Below, piece after piece: positions 39,845 through 52,700 of a stretch of DNA of 64,000 nt. Where the stretch lies: NCBI GenBank assembly GCA_013397845.1, contig VZTG01002908.1, positions 213,576 to 277,575 of the forward strand, read 5' to 3'. The stretch's first letter is position 1. Every line of letters starts with the position of its first letter. Under the pieces are notes generated by a model. The model worked only from the letters and a program-made list of their open reading frames with translations, ran no database searches and had not been told where the DNA came from. Position numbers and translations under genes: made by a program. The stretch is from Melanocharis versteri. Its lineage: Eukaryota > Chordata > Aves > Passeriformes > Melanocharitidae.

Positions 39845-40549
39845 NNNNNNNNNNNNNNNNNNNNNNNNNNNNNNNNNNNNNNNNNNNNNNNNNNNNNNNN
39901 NNNNNNNNNNNNNNNNNNNNNNNNNNNNNNNNNNNNNNNNNNNNNNNNNNNNNNNNNNNNNNNNNNNNNNNNNNNNNNNNNNNNNNNNNNNNNNNNNNNN
40001 NNNNNNNNNNNNNNNNNNNNNNNNNNNNNNNNNNNNNNNNNNNNNNNNNNNNNNNNNNNNNNNNNNNNNNNNNNNNNNNNNNNNNNNNNNNNNNNNNNNN
40101 NNNNNNNNNNNNNNNNNNNNNNNNNNNNNNNNNNNNNNNNNNNNNNNNNNNNNNNNNNNNNNNNNNNNNNNNNNNNNNNNNNNNNNNNNNNNNNNNNNNN
40201 NNNNNNNNNNNNNNNNNNNNNNNNNNNNNNNNNNNNNNNNNNNNNNNNNNNNNNNNNNNNNNNNNNNNNNNNNNNNNNNNNNNNNNNNNNNNNNNNNNNN
40301 NNNNNNNNNNNNNNNNNNNNNNNNNNNNNNNNNNNNNNNNNNNNNNNNNNNNNNNNNNNNNNNNNNNNNNNNNNNNNNNNNNNNNNNNNNNNNNNNNNNN
40401 NNNNNNNNNNNNNNNNNNNNNNNNNNNNNNNNNNNNNNNNNNNNNNNNNNNNNNNNNNNNNNNNNNNNNNNNNNNNNNNNNNNNNNNNNNNNNNNNNNNN
40501 NNNNNNNNNNNNNNNNNNNNNNNNNNNNNNNNNNNNNNNNNNNNNNNNN
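39845..40549. other. Assembly gap (705 N)
   Basis: An unbroken run of N. It separates a GC-rich minisatellite on the left from the GC-rich first exon of MED14 on the right, so it most likely covers the MED14 promoter and 5' UTR. Reading frames spanning this run are artefacts. Confidence 0.99.
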
Positions 40550-40559
40550 CGCCGCCGCC
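40550..40559 (+). promoter_or_regulatory. MED14: MED14 5' UTR end and Kozak sequence
   Basis: The last ten bases before the ATG are cgccgccgcc, directly after the N gap, and the base after the ATG is G. This matches the vertebrate initiation consensus at its key positions. The rest of the 5' UTR and the core promoter are hidden in the gap. Confidence 0.85.
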
Positions 40560-40735
40560 ATGGCGCCGGTGCAGCTGGAGAGCGCCCAGCTGGTGCCGGC
40601 CGGCCCCGCGTCAGCCCCGGCCCCGCCGGCCCCCGGCGCCGTGACAGCCGCCGCCAGCCCCGGCTACCGCCTCAGCACCCTCATCGAGTTCCTCCTGCAC
40701 CGCACCTACGCCGAGCTCACCGTGCTGGCCGACCT
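40560..40735 (+). CDS. MED14: MED14 exon 1 (start codon, residues 1-58 and part of 59)
   Basis: Starts MAPVQLESAQLVP and ends ...TYAELTVLADL. The ATG sits in a near-ideal Kozak context (gccgccgccATGg) and matches the known MED14 start. The Pro/Ala-rich linker is about 13 residues shorter than in human, where a Gly/Ala-rich run fills this place. The donor is gtgagt, phase 2. The exon is very GC-rich, unlike all later exons. Confidence 0.97.
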
Positions 40736-43700
40736 GTGAGTGCCGCGGATCTCTCCGTGCCCGGCTGGCGGTGCCGCCTCGCAGCATCCCGGGAGGATGC
40801 GGAGGCCTCGCCGGGGATCTGTCCCGGAGCTCATCCGGGGCTGGAGTGGGGGGAGGTGGTTGCGTTTTCTCGTTCATGAAATGGTTTGGGTTGGAAGGGA
40901 CAGTAAAGATCATCCCGTTCCGATCCCCTGCCATGGGCAGGGACACCTTCCAGTATCCCAAGTTGCTCAGAGCCTCATCCAGCCTGGCCTGGAACACTTC
41001 CAGGGATGGGGCATCCACAGCTTCTCTGGGAAACCTGTGCCAGTGCCTCACGAGCCTCACAGAGAAGAATTTTTTCCTGATATCCCATCTAAACGTACTC
41101 TGTTTCCATTTGAACCCATTCCTCGTTGTCCTGCTCTTGTAAATACCCTTGCCCATTCTCCCACCCGGGGAGATAGATGCCTGTGCAGGCGGGTATCTCT
41201 CTGCATCAGGCTGTGTCCAGGGGCACAGCGAAAGCTGCTGTGTGATCTGTCATAAACAGAGAAAATGACGGTGAGAACTGAGAGCAGCTGCAGATTGGCT
41301 GCTCAAATGCTTAAGTTTGCCCCCAAGTTACTGCCAGAAAACCCCAACTGTAGTGCTGGTTCTGATATCAAAATGTGTGAAACTGGAACGTCTGAAACGG
41401 AGATATTTTCAGATGCTGCAGCTCCTTGACTTGCCTCTGTAGTTTTTAAAATACCGTGTGATTATTTTTGGGAAATAAGTTATTTACGTTTACTTAATGA
41501 TCTGCTGTGCTGATGTTGATGCGTTTGAAGTGGCAAAACAAAGAGATGTTTTTGGGCCAAGAAAACTTTCCTGAAAGCATTTGGACTCTGAGTAAACCTG
41601 TTTCCCTCCTACTTTGTTTAACTGTAGAGGTTCTTGTGGGGAAGCTGTGTGTTTCAAGAAGTGACATACAGAACAAATGGGAAAAAGTAGGTATAGCTTT
41701 TGTACAGTACCATGTCTGGTAAGGGTGCAAACAAAAGATTGCCTGACGTGAGTTAAAAAATGTTCAAACTCTGGAAAGGACAAGGAATTTTAGAGTTTTA
41801 GTTTGCTTTGAAAGAACTTCCAAAATATCAGTCAAGAAGTCCTTCCTGTATGTTTGTGGCATGTGTAGAGTAATTGATTTCAGCACCATTCATCAAACTT
41901 TTCAATTAATTTCACCAGTTCCAGTTTGCCTGGTACAGAGTAGTGACAGGTGGCCCATGGTACTATTTTTTATATACTTTGTAGCTGTGTAGAAGTTCCT
42001 GTACTTGAAGGTTGCTAACAAAATTTCTAGTTGTCTGGAATGTAATAGAACAATATATAACACATCTTTTTTTCCCCCTCTTCTTTCATATAGATTACCA
42101 AGAAAGACTGATATGGAAAGGTGAGTTATGATAAGAGGATCTGTAATACATGTTAAAATACAGAACTTGTTTAGGATGTTAATATTTATATACTGTTGTT
42201 GTGCATTTTGCTTTTTCACGTAATTTTAGATTTTATGCAAGAAAATAAGCTTTGTCTGTCTTGCTGTCACTACATAGTTTCAAGATTTTTCTCAGCATCA
42301 GTGACAGTATTGGGTTTTGTTGGTGTTTGGGTTTATAGTTTTTTGGGAATTTTTTTTGTTGCTGTTATAGTAGGTGAACTCTGTTAGGGATGTTCTTCTC
42401 TTCGTGAATCTTGAAGCAATGAAGTGACAGTAAAGCTGACGTGGAAGGGAACTGGAGAATTTAAATAGATTCTAGTTAGTGTGATAAAGAAATGTTTTGT
42501 TCAGAATAAGCAGTTTCACAATGACAGCAAGGTAAAAATCTCTTTTCTGCATTTTTCCATGTTACCTGATCTTTCTTATCCTGGGCACTGTTTTCTGCTC
42601 CTGTTCTATGTGGTTTTGAAGTGTGAAAATTATTAGAGAGCAAATGTAAGAGACCAGAACAGCACCCTGCTGAGATTTAAAAAATCCATTTACTTATTTG
42701 TTTCTCTTTATAAATGCTTTGAAACTTGTCAGAATATTGTTCCCTTTATTTGTATTGACATATTAATTGACCCAAATTTCTTTAGAGAGATATAGCAGCT
42801 ATGATATTCCTAAGAATCTTAATAAAGAATTCTGTGTACCAGGGTGATCATTAATTGTTATCTCAAAACTGTTACCTTCCAAAATTCTCATAACATGTGG
42901 AATTAATCCCATTTTCATGGAATCATAACCTGGAATGATTACTTGTACCCATTTTCCTTCAGCATAATATTTTATTAACAGAAAGAGTGTGGGTTTTGAT
43001 TTAGTTTAGTTTGGGTTTTTGATTATCACACTATTTACTGAAGAAATCACTTCTGACTTGTGTCCAGAGCTCCCCTGTACTCATGATGGGGCTTTTCCCA
43101 TCTCTATATTTACCATTTCTAGGTAAAGTTGGATTCTACTTTGTTGGGCACATGGGTCTGGGGCTACAACTGAAATCCTAATAGATTAGGGAAAAGAAAA
43201 TAAGACAGCCTTCAATATACAGAGAATGTCTTACAACTGAAATTGCCTTGAAATTAAATGTTCACATCTTTGTTAGCTTTGACTTACAACTCCTCTTGGT
43301 GAGATGGCTTTACAGCTCTTGTAGGAGCTCATCTGTAGGAATGCAGCTTAATTATCCATATTTTCTCTAGCTTTGAGACTGTAATGGTTTCAGTAGCTGG
43401 GCTTCAAGCTCTCTTTCTTGGAGCTGGAGCCTGGTGACGTGGCATATATACTTTGGTGAAGATGTGATGGTGTTATCCCCTAATAAAGTTCACATAAAAT
43501 GCAAGTTTTGTATTACAATGCCTGTTCAAAAGATGCTGGGATAAGAAAAGCTGATGAGAAATTATGCGTCGTAGTATAATAGAGTGGTTTTTTTTCAGGG
43601 TCATTTATTAGTTATCAATTGTAGGAATAACTCTTTCAATAAAGTGGTTGGATTGAAAAAAAAACAGTAGTACTGTGGTGGAAAAGTAATAGTGCTGAGT

Positions 43701-46700
43701 TGCAGGGGAAATCCAGGGGCTTTCTTCTTGGTAATGAGAGACTGGGTTTTGCACAGTATCATTATCTTTTTCTGGGTAACCTACTTCATTCTTTGACCAC
43801 ATCACTGTGTTTCTTTGTTTTCCTCATGTCTAACTAGTTTTTCACTGGTTTAGTTTGTAGCTGTTGAACCTTGACCTTCTGCACTTCTGAAAAGAGTCTG
43901 GTTCCATCTTCCTTACAATACCCCTTCAGATATTTGAAGATGTCAGTAGGATCTTGCCACAGATTTTTCTTCTTAAGCAGGGGCAAATTCAGCTTCCTCA
44001 GCCCATCCTTGTATGCCACATGTTTCCTGCGAATGCAAATCCATCTTCTGATCTCCCCTTGATCACAGAGCAGTTCATCCTGTAGAAAGCAATTTGTTGG
44101 TCAGGAGTGGTTTGCCCTTGGCAGATTTCTCCTGGTTATTTCCAGGCTAATTTCATGCTTGGTGTTTATCTGGACATAACTTAGAGAAAGATTTGTTCTA
44201 TGAATTTTTTTCTTAAATGAACTTAGGCCAACTAACCTATAGGTGTCAAGATCCGCCTTTGCCCACTTGAAGAAGGACATGGTGTTTGCCTTTTTGCTGT
44301 CTTCAAGACCTTTGATCACTGTGGGTTTTGAAAATGAGAGAGCAACTTTACAGTGGCATGGATCAGCACCCTCAGAATCCTTGGATGCAGCCCATCCACT
44401 CCAATGGACTTCTGTATGTCAAGCTTGCTTAATTGGTCCTTAACTTGATTTAATTTTGCTGTATCTAATGCTTTGCTCTCCAGACTCAGCCATTAGTCTG
44501 AAGGATCTGAAACCTGAGATCCAAACTTAGCAGTGAAGACCAGGGGTAAAAAATCCACATGATTGTTAGAAAAAATTTTAATTTTTGTTTCTTGTTTTGT
44601 AAATAAACTCTTTCCTTAGGTTTCATCTTCCTTGAATATTTTTTTTTGTGCAGCCCAGCATAAGGTCATGTACCTATAATGAAAGACAATGCAGCAAATT
44701 TGAAGACCTTTATGTTTTATTAGAGAAGTAGAATCTCAATGCAGTTGTCATTCAGGGATGATGGTGGTGGTTCTGGAAGCAGGGTTCTGTCAAATCAAAG
44801 TAACAAGTCTTCTCTAACTTCATTTAAGTGGTATTAATGGAACAGATACCGGAATACTCTGTCTAGATTTGTCAATCATTTTCATTATTAAATTGTTGTG
44901 CATTTTGGGGGCTGGGGTTTTTAAATTTATTTTCAATCACAGAATATCAATTTGAGTTTTTCCTGCTATCATGCTGCTTTCACCATAGATGTTTGACATA
45001 ACTACTGGATTTTAGCAACTTCAATGTGGAGTTTGTCTGAGAGATTTCTGGCTTTCTAAAGTCCCACTGTAGTCATCTTTCAAATCTCATAAAGTTTTTC
45101 TGAATCTTTCAAATTTCTCAACATCTTGTTTTCATAGTGTGGTTAGTGTTAGAGCAGTGTGTACGTATGGCAGCTTGTCCACCACTTGAAATCTTAATAC
45201 CAGGCTGAATGCCATTCCAAAACATGTGCTCTAGAACACAGAGGAGTTACTGGCTTAATGCCCAAGTTCTTGGATGGGGTTCACACTATGTAATGGAAGA
45301 AACAGGACCAGATGGTATTAGTTGTGCTTCTGGCCTTACATGTTCATCTGCTACAAGCAGATTATGCTTTACTTGCACAGAAGAGTTAACCTCATTACAC
45401 CAGCACTCTGAGCAGAATCAGGCTCTTTCTGTGTTACGAGTTTGTGTTTTACAGACTGGGATCAGAAGGAGGTGCAGCTTCTGTTTGGTAGAGGCCAGTA
45501 TCTTATACGCTAATTAATGTTTTTTTGTCCAAACGCTTCTGTTACTTTAGAAAACTGTATCAAGAAGACAGCTTAGGTTTGAGTTTTTTCCCAAAAAGTA
45601 GAAAACCATGGTGAAGTTAGTAATTTGAACACATAGAAAGGGAGGAAAACCTCTATAAACAGTTCATGAAGTGGTATTTCAGAGTGTATGGCATTACAGA
45701 TCTACACTGCAGATCTTTTGTGTCTCGTCTGATGCATCTACAATGTAGATCTGTAATAAAGCATGAAAATCTGCCTGTGCCCCTATTGCATTCTCTTTCA
45801 CAAAAAATAACTCTGAAGACATGCAGACAGACACGCCTTCATTTTGACTATCTTGTACAAAGAATGGTGGGAGGAATACTGAGAGTCAGTAAGCTCTTAT
45901 CTCAATTTCTGTGCAAGGCAGGAATGGGAAGTTAAAGGGTGAGGTTTTTGTGGTATTCCCCCGCACCACTCTATTTCCATATTGTAACATATTGTGTAAA
46001 GATGTTGTAAAAATGCTAGAATGATATTTTGTTTAGTAGCTTATTTATTTATTTATTTATTTATTTACAGTGAATGTGTAATGTTACTGTCAGGTCCTGT
46101 AATCCTTGGGTATGTTGCCTACTTTAAACTTAATCTTAAGCCTTGGGGAAATCCTGTAAAAGGTGTAAAGATAATTTAGTTGAGTTCAGTATGGAATTGT
46201 TTCTCTTACAGTCAGTGATTAATTCCTATGAATATGCTTTTTGTTTTCCCAGACAGTCATGATTTGTTAGAATCCATGTATGTTGTTAGGTATTCACAAC
46301 AAAGACCTTTTTCCCCCCCCATGCTGTTAATCAAACAAGCCACAATGCCTGCATTAACACAATTAGAAGTTACCATTACAGCTCTTTATTTTTAATGGGC
46401 CCACAGTTAAATTACAGCTTTATTATATATCCGAGCGCTGGCTTAATGTCCTTTTTTTTTTCCAGAAAAATAGAGATAGTGCAGTTTGCAAGTCGCACTC
46501 GTCAGCTGTTTGTTCGTTTGTTAGCCTTGGTCAAGTGGGCTAATAATGCTGGGAAGGTGGAAAAGTGTGCGGTAAGTTAGAGACAGAGCCTGGCGTGAAA
46601 CAATCTCTGAGGGAAATGGATTATTGCTACACCCTGACTTCTTTTTACTACAGAAATTTAAAAAAAAATCCTGTTTAGAAAATGTGTAATCTTGTTTCTG

Positions 46701-49700
46701 AACAGTTCATGTTCCCGAATACTTATCGGTGGCATAAAATGAAAGGCTTGTCTGCACGTAGTTTCAGGAATGCTTTGGGTTAAGATAACATGACAGGGAA
46801 GGTGGTGATCTGAGTGTGTTAGTTCTTATTATCACTTTCATCCTGATCTTGGATGAATAAGAATAAAGTCCAGAATGTTGCAGAAAAACAAGCCCCTGAT
46901 GATTACAAACAAGTATGGTTGCATTCCAGTAGCAATCAGCAGATAAAGAGCTGTGAGGCTGTACAGATCCCCCACAGCAGCGGGAATGGCATGTGGATTT
47001 TAAGTGTCCTTGCATGTGAATGTAAGAAGTGGCCAGAATATTCATTATTTCTTTGTTTTGTAAATGTAGTTGCTTGAATTGGAAGTGACAGATAAACTGA
47101 ATGTAAAGGGCCATTGATTTGTGCATTTTTTTGATTCCCTTTTTTTTTTTAACTCCTTGTCCTCTACAGATGATATCGAGTTTCTTAGATCAGCAAGCCA
47201 TCCTGTTTGTGGACACTGCTGATCGTCTGGCATCGCTGGCTCGAGATGCTTTGGTTCATGCTCGGCTGCCCAGCTTTGCCATCCCGTATGCAATTGATGT
47301 TCTGACAACTGGATCCTACCCTCGGCTGCCCACCTGCATTAGGGTAAATAACTCTGCTGTGTCTGGGGGGTTTGGGAATCCCCTGTACGGCGTCAAATGC
47401 ACGGTAATCAAACTAATTGTTCGTGTGCAGATGGAACTGTAGCTCAGTACAGGCCTCGTGCCAAGTCTCTGCAGCATCAATTTCTCATGCAGAACACTTC
47501 CCGTTTGAACAAGTTACACTTTCCCAGTAAAACATTCCATCCATTTGTTTAGTTCCACCAAATTTAGTGATTTTATTCAGTGGTCAGTCTTGGGTAAAAT
47601 GTAGTCATCTAGAAAGCAAATCTGAGTGTAAGATATAAAACTTCACTGGGCAATGGTCTGTAGTATTTATATTTCCAGACTTCTCTTCTAGTTGGTTTTC
47701 ACAATTGCTGCTATCAATCTGTTATACATGTTTGAGACATATAGACTTGCTTGTGTTTATTGTAACAGGATAAAATAATCCCTCCTGACCCAATAACAAA
47801 GAGTGAGAAGCAAACCACACTTCATCAGCTAAACCAGATCCTTCGCCATCGACTCGTGACTACAGATCTCCCTCCACAGCTGGCAAATCTTACAGTCGGT
47901 AAGAACTGGAATTACTTTTTCGAAGGATACATTATTGCAGGATGATTTAAAATTGTTGTTTTAGTGCTAAAGCAAAGCTAAATGATAGATTAAGTGAGAC
48001 CATTAAGGATGCATCATCTATTAAGACTGGGATCCTGTCTTTGTATGACATCAAAATATGTGGTTTCTTCCCTGTTTGAAAAATGAGAGCACTGATAATA
48101 TTGCTGAAATACTATTTACTTTCTACCAGAAATCCTGTGCAGGTAATGCCCAAAGATTTCAGACATTGTCTTGCTCTTTCAGGGAATGTTTTGTGAAACA
48201 GTCTTCAGGCTACTTCATCTCAATTTAATTTTAAAATTAGTTAAACTGTTAGGTCTTTCTGCAGAAACTCTTTGAACTTGAGTTTAAACAATTCACTCCA
48301 ATGTTGCTTTTTAAAGCCTTTTTGATATTCATGTTCAGGCACAGAATTTGTTCATATTTATGAATGCCTTTTGTTCAATGCCTCACCACAGAGTGAGATC
48401 TCTTAAGCTGTTTTGAGGTCTCTGTTTTCATTTAGCCCAAGTAGTGGTAAACATTAAGACAACCTTTTTTACAGGAAGGATGGCTATAAACTGGACTAGG
48501 TTATTGCAGAATCACAGAGAATAGGGTGGGAATGGACCTCGTCCATGCTTTTAACCAAGACAAAGCTAGCCATATGTAAACTATTCCCCGCAGACCTAGA
48601 TCAAAGATGCCTCTGAAAAATCTTAGTGCTAGTTTTCTCTAGTCCATGTGAGTGCTTGCAGTGTCAGTATTAGAGGCATTTTTGTCTAATGGAAGTCTAA
48701 ATGAGTGGTATATGGATAATATGTCTGAGCTCTTGAGAGTTTTCAGTTTTCTGGTTTGGAGTGTGGTTTGTTTTAAGAGCATGTCTGGGGTGCTCTTGAA
48801 AATGAAACTTCTGGAGTTAAATGGTTAAAATTTTTGCAGGAATATTTCTAAATGTCTTTAATTGTAAAGTTGTATAACATAGTTTGTTAAATGATTGAGA
48901 AGAAGGTTGACCTGCAGGAGTAAGGACTTGTACTTACTTGTTTGCTCTGCCTCTCATTCTTTTTATGACCTTGCTTGCATAGTTTTAAAGTCCTTGCTCC
49001 CAATTCGTGAACCAGATAGCAATGTTCACAGAGGTGTGAGGATGTACATGTCAATTAGATAAATAATGTGTGTAAACTTTGCTTGTTGTATATATATAAA
49101 TTCTGGAGAAGATTATCTTCCTCACGTGAAAATGAATTTATAATATTCTAATATTAAATAAATGCTTTGCAGTGAGATGTGTTTTCAGGGCTGGATTTCA
49201 GCCTGGGCTGAGATCCATGTTCTGAATGTCATTTGAATATTGCTGAAAGCATTCACTGTTGATGGTAGCAAAGAATAGGAATATTTCAGCCAGATGTTTT
49301 GTTTGTCAGGCTGGTAGTCAGCTCAGTGTTACTCTGTATTACATAAGCACAAGTGTTAACAAGTTATCAGATTTAACAAGTTAACTTCAGAACAGTTTGT
49401 ACATCTGTCTATGCTGCTTATTGACATTGAGTCTGTTGCAGACTGTGAAATGTTCAGAGTTGCACGGAAACATAAGCAACAGAGCAGAAATGATAGGGAA
49501 GTAATCCATTAAGAGTGCCAGGAGCTACCACATTGTTATTTTGAGGCATCTTAGGAGACTGAGTGAAATAAAACATTCTTGTCTTCCTTAGCCAATGGCC
49601 GTGTGAAGTTCCGAGTTGAGGGTGAGTTTGAGGCCACCTTGACAGTGATGGGTGATGACCCTGACATCCCTTGGCGCCTTCTCAAGCTGGAAATTTTGGT

Positions 49701-52700
49701 TGAAGACAAGGAAACTGGTGGTAAAGAAAAATAATCAAACTTTTATACTTTGCTTTTAACATGATGTTCGTCTCTGGCACTGTATAAATCTTGTTTATAC
49801 TGGGCTTTCTGCATATCACCACTTAAGAGAATGAAGTTATATATACTTGTCCTGTTTTGACCTTGCTTTATAGTGTTTTAATACCTTAACAAAGCTATAC
49901 AGTGACAGTGTAGTAGAATGACTGAAATCTCCGAGATTTTGTTGTTTTGTTATAAAACCTGGTATGGAAATTGCTCAGTACAGTTGTATCTTTTTTATTT
50001 TTAATTTATCAATTTACTGAATTATTTTAAATACCTTCTTTCCTGATGGCTGATGTGACTTATTTTTCGTTTGCTGAAGATGGTCGAGCCCTGGTTCACA
50101 GCATGCAGATCAACTTCATCCATCAGTTGGTCCAGTCCCGGCTGTTTGCTGATGAAAAGCCCCTTCAGGACATGTACAACTGCTTGCGTATCCTTCTGAA
50201 AGGCTTCTGAATTAGGTGTTTAATGTAACCTTGCTGTTCTTAGTAGCTGGAGGTCAAGAAAGATGGATTCCCTGTTAAGCTTGGGGGAAATGTCTGGACA
50301 TAAAGTTATGGTGGCCTTGAAGTCAATGATGGCCTTGGAATCAGTAATTCTCAGGTGCCTGCGTGTCAAATTTAATTCTACACACTAAATCAGCAAAGGT
50401 GAAGGTGAGGTATTCAAGGCAGCAGGTTGTGTGGTAAGTCAGTGCAGCAGCAGCAGCTAACTTTGGAGATGAAATACAGAGCTGACTTGGGAGTTCTGGG
50501 CGCTGGCAGTTCTTGCTACCAAGAACTGCAGTAAAGTGCAGTTGATGACGGTGTGTTAACGGTATTGTATCTGTGTGAATAATGAGAGGAGATACAGGAT
50601 GTGCAGTGATTTTCCACTTGCAAGGGGTAGATTGCTTGACAATGTGAAATGGATTTCAGTGAAACGGTTTCTGCAAAAAGAGTCATGTTATTTTAGGGTG
50701 ACCACGGAGAGATGGGGTTAGTGGTAACTATAGGGTGAGTGGAATTTCTTTTTTAGTAATCATCTTTTCAGTAAAAGATGATGACAACTAGAAATCTGTA
50801 AAACAAGGCTGTTGTGACTCCGTCTAATAAGCTGTCCTAGTTTAGAGTTTAGAAAACCACAAAAAAAAAAGCCCTTTGAGAAATATTTGGTGCTGTTTAT
50901 ATGTTTTTATGTCTGGATTAGTACACCAGTGTGTTTTCAGACAGCACCTTGTCTGACAGAGGTGACTAATGGATTTATGAAGGGTACAGAAACAGGTTTA
51001 TGTAGTGTACAGACTTCCTGGACATCTTCTATTTTCTTAGCTCCATGCATTAGACTCCTTCTGCCTGGCTCTTCAGCTGGAAGTCTTGCATTCACAAACG
51101 CTAATGCTGATCCGGGAGCGCTGGGGTGACCTTGTGCAAGTGGAGCGGTACCATGCGGGGAAATGTCTCTCGCTCTCTGTTTGGAAGTAAGTTAATTTCA
51201 AAAGGACTGTTAACAAACTATAAATGAAATAACAGGAGGGATTATATTTACCAAGCTTGAGCCATAATTTTCAGAATTGTGCTCTATTTTTGACGTGAGA
51301 TTCCTAAATTATTGAAATTAAGTACCTACACTTGTTGCTTGGTTTGCAGAGAAGTAAGAGTTGCACCTCAATGTACAGAAGAGCAATGGATACAGTTCTA
51401 AATGAGTTTGTATTTACACATTTAGATATCTAAAAATTAATTAGTTCTTTGTCAGACTTTTACTATATTTTTTATTTGACTTGCACTAGATAAAATTTTA
51501 AAAAGCAATCCAAGTACACTTCTGATTGTGTTGAATTTGCAGTCATCTAAAATTCTTCATGTAGTTACAGTTTACCAACAGTTGTGCTTTAAAATGTCAT
51601 CTCAAACAAATGCCTTTTTTCAGTTCAGCTGACAGTGTTGTTTTTAACCAGAACACTCAGAATCAAGGTTTAGCTACTGAAAAATGTATTTTCTGTTCTT
51701 TCAGTTGCATGGTTTAATTCTTCTGTTTATTTTAAGTCAACAGGTACTTGGCAGGAAAACAGGAACTGCATCTGTCCATAAGGTCACTATAAAAATTGAT
51801 GAAACTGATGTCTCAAAACCCTTACAAATATCTCATGAGCCTCCACTGCCAGCCTGTGATTCCAAACTGATAGAAAGAGCCATGAAGGTAAAGGTTTGCT
51901 TTCCAAGAGGCATCTAATTTTGTGAATCAAAAACTCAAGTGCTTTGCACTCAGTTTGTTCCACTTTGATTCTATTTAAAGAGCTGTTTCTAAGATTTCTA
52001 GTAAGTAGTTGCTGTAGGTTGTGTAGTGTTTGTGTGGGGACTTCAAATTGTTGTTACAAATTATCGGCCTTGACTTCATCTGAAAAATTGCACCTGCTTC
52101 ACAGTGCATTGTACCACTTGTGAGACAGAATGCTGAGGCTGGGGGGAAACAACAGCAACGTATCAGTTACTATTAGGATTTGGCTTGAAATGCTTTCTAG
52201 AGAGACAGTTCTTCCCTTTCCTGTCTTGGAGCTGCTCTGAAAATCAGCTTTCCCTGGTCACTGGAGTTGGCTGCCCAGCAGTGCTATCCACTTTAGAAAA
52301 TCTTGCATTGTGATTTGGAAGTCTTGTGCTGAAGAGCTCATGTGGTTTGTTTGTTACAAGGGTTAGATGAAGCTTAGTTTTACATTATCACTAACCAGGT
52401 TTAATCTTGTGGCCTATTTGAATGTTCCAGTTCCTGTATTTTAAGGGTAGGATTGTTGCAGTGATCCAAAATGAGTAACTGCAGTCAACTGCCTACTTGG
52501 ATCATGCTTCACTGGGGATAATTCTAGATCTTGCTAAAAGATATTTAAGAAAAACTGCATTCTGGGTATTATAATAAATCCTCTCTAAGTCCCTCAGCAA
52601 ATGTGGCTGTGATATATCAGGACATCTGTTTGTTATTATTTCTTTCAGTGTTTGGGTTTAGGAGAGTTAGTAAACTGGAGTGAATGGTGTAGTCTTCATA

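Larger units (their letters stand above)
40550..40830. promoter_or_regulatory. CpG island over MED14 exon 1, left side lost in the gap
   Basis: The sequence from the gap edge to about 40,830 is very rich in G+C and in CpG, in contrast to the CpG-poor intergenic and intronic sequence around it. This is typical of a housekeeping-gene promoter and fits MED14. Its upstream extent cannot be seen. Confidence 0.75.
42121..46465 (+). other. MED14 intron 2 (4,345 nt, largest in window)
   Basis: Holds the old antisense CR1 at 43830-44480, the hairpin-forming inverted repeat at 45693-45757 and a TTTA tandem repeat at 46041. No extra exon is supported. Confidence 0.9.

Noticed and set aside
39549..40879. 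Very long open frames on both strands
   Set aside because: They run through the 705-base N gap, which cannot contain called stops, and otherwise consist of CR1, minisatellite and exon 1 shadows.
40611..41156. Minus-strand open frame of 181 codons
   Set aside because: Antisense shadow of GC-rich MED14 exon 1 joined to the 3' part of an antisense CR1.
48508..48560. Possible antisense CR1 3' end in intron 5
   Set aside because: Only about 35 bases (agaatcacagagaatagggt and following) resemble the CR1 end, with no continuing similarity; too weak to annotate.
50770..50840. Possible C/D-box snoRNA in intron 7
   Set aside because: An atgatga C-box-like motif is present, but no D box (ctga) or terminal stem is found at a suitable distance.
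51039..51040. Upstream AG as acceptor for MED14 exon 8
   Set aside because: It would shift the frame and give a stop within about 75 bases; the AG at 51052-51053 restores the conserved HSFCL sequence. The upstream AG is part of the U12-like branch site.
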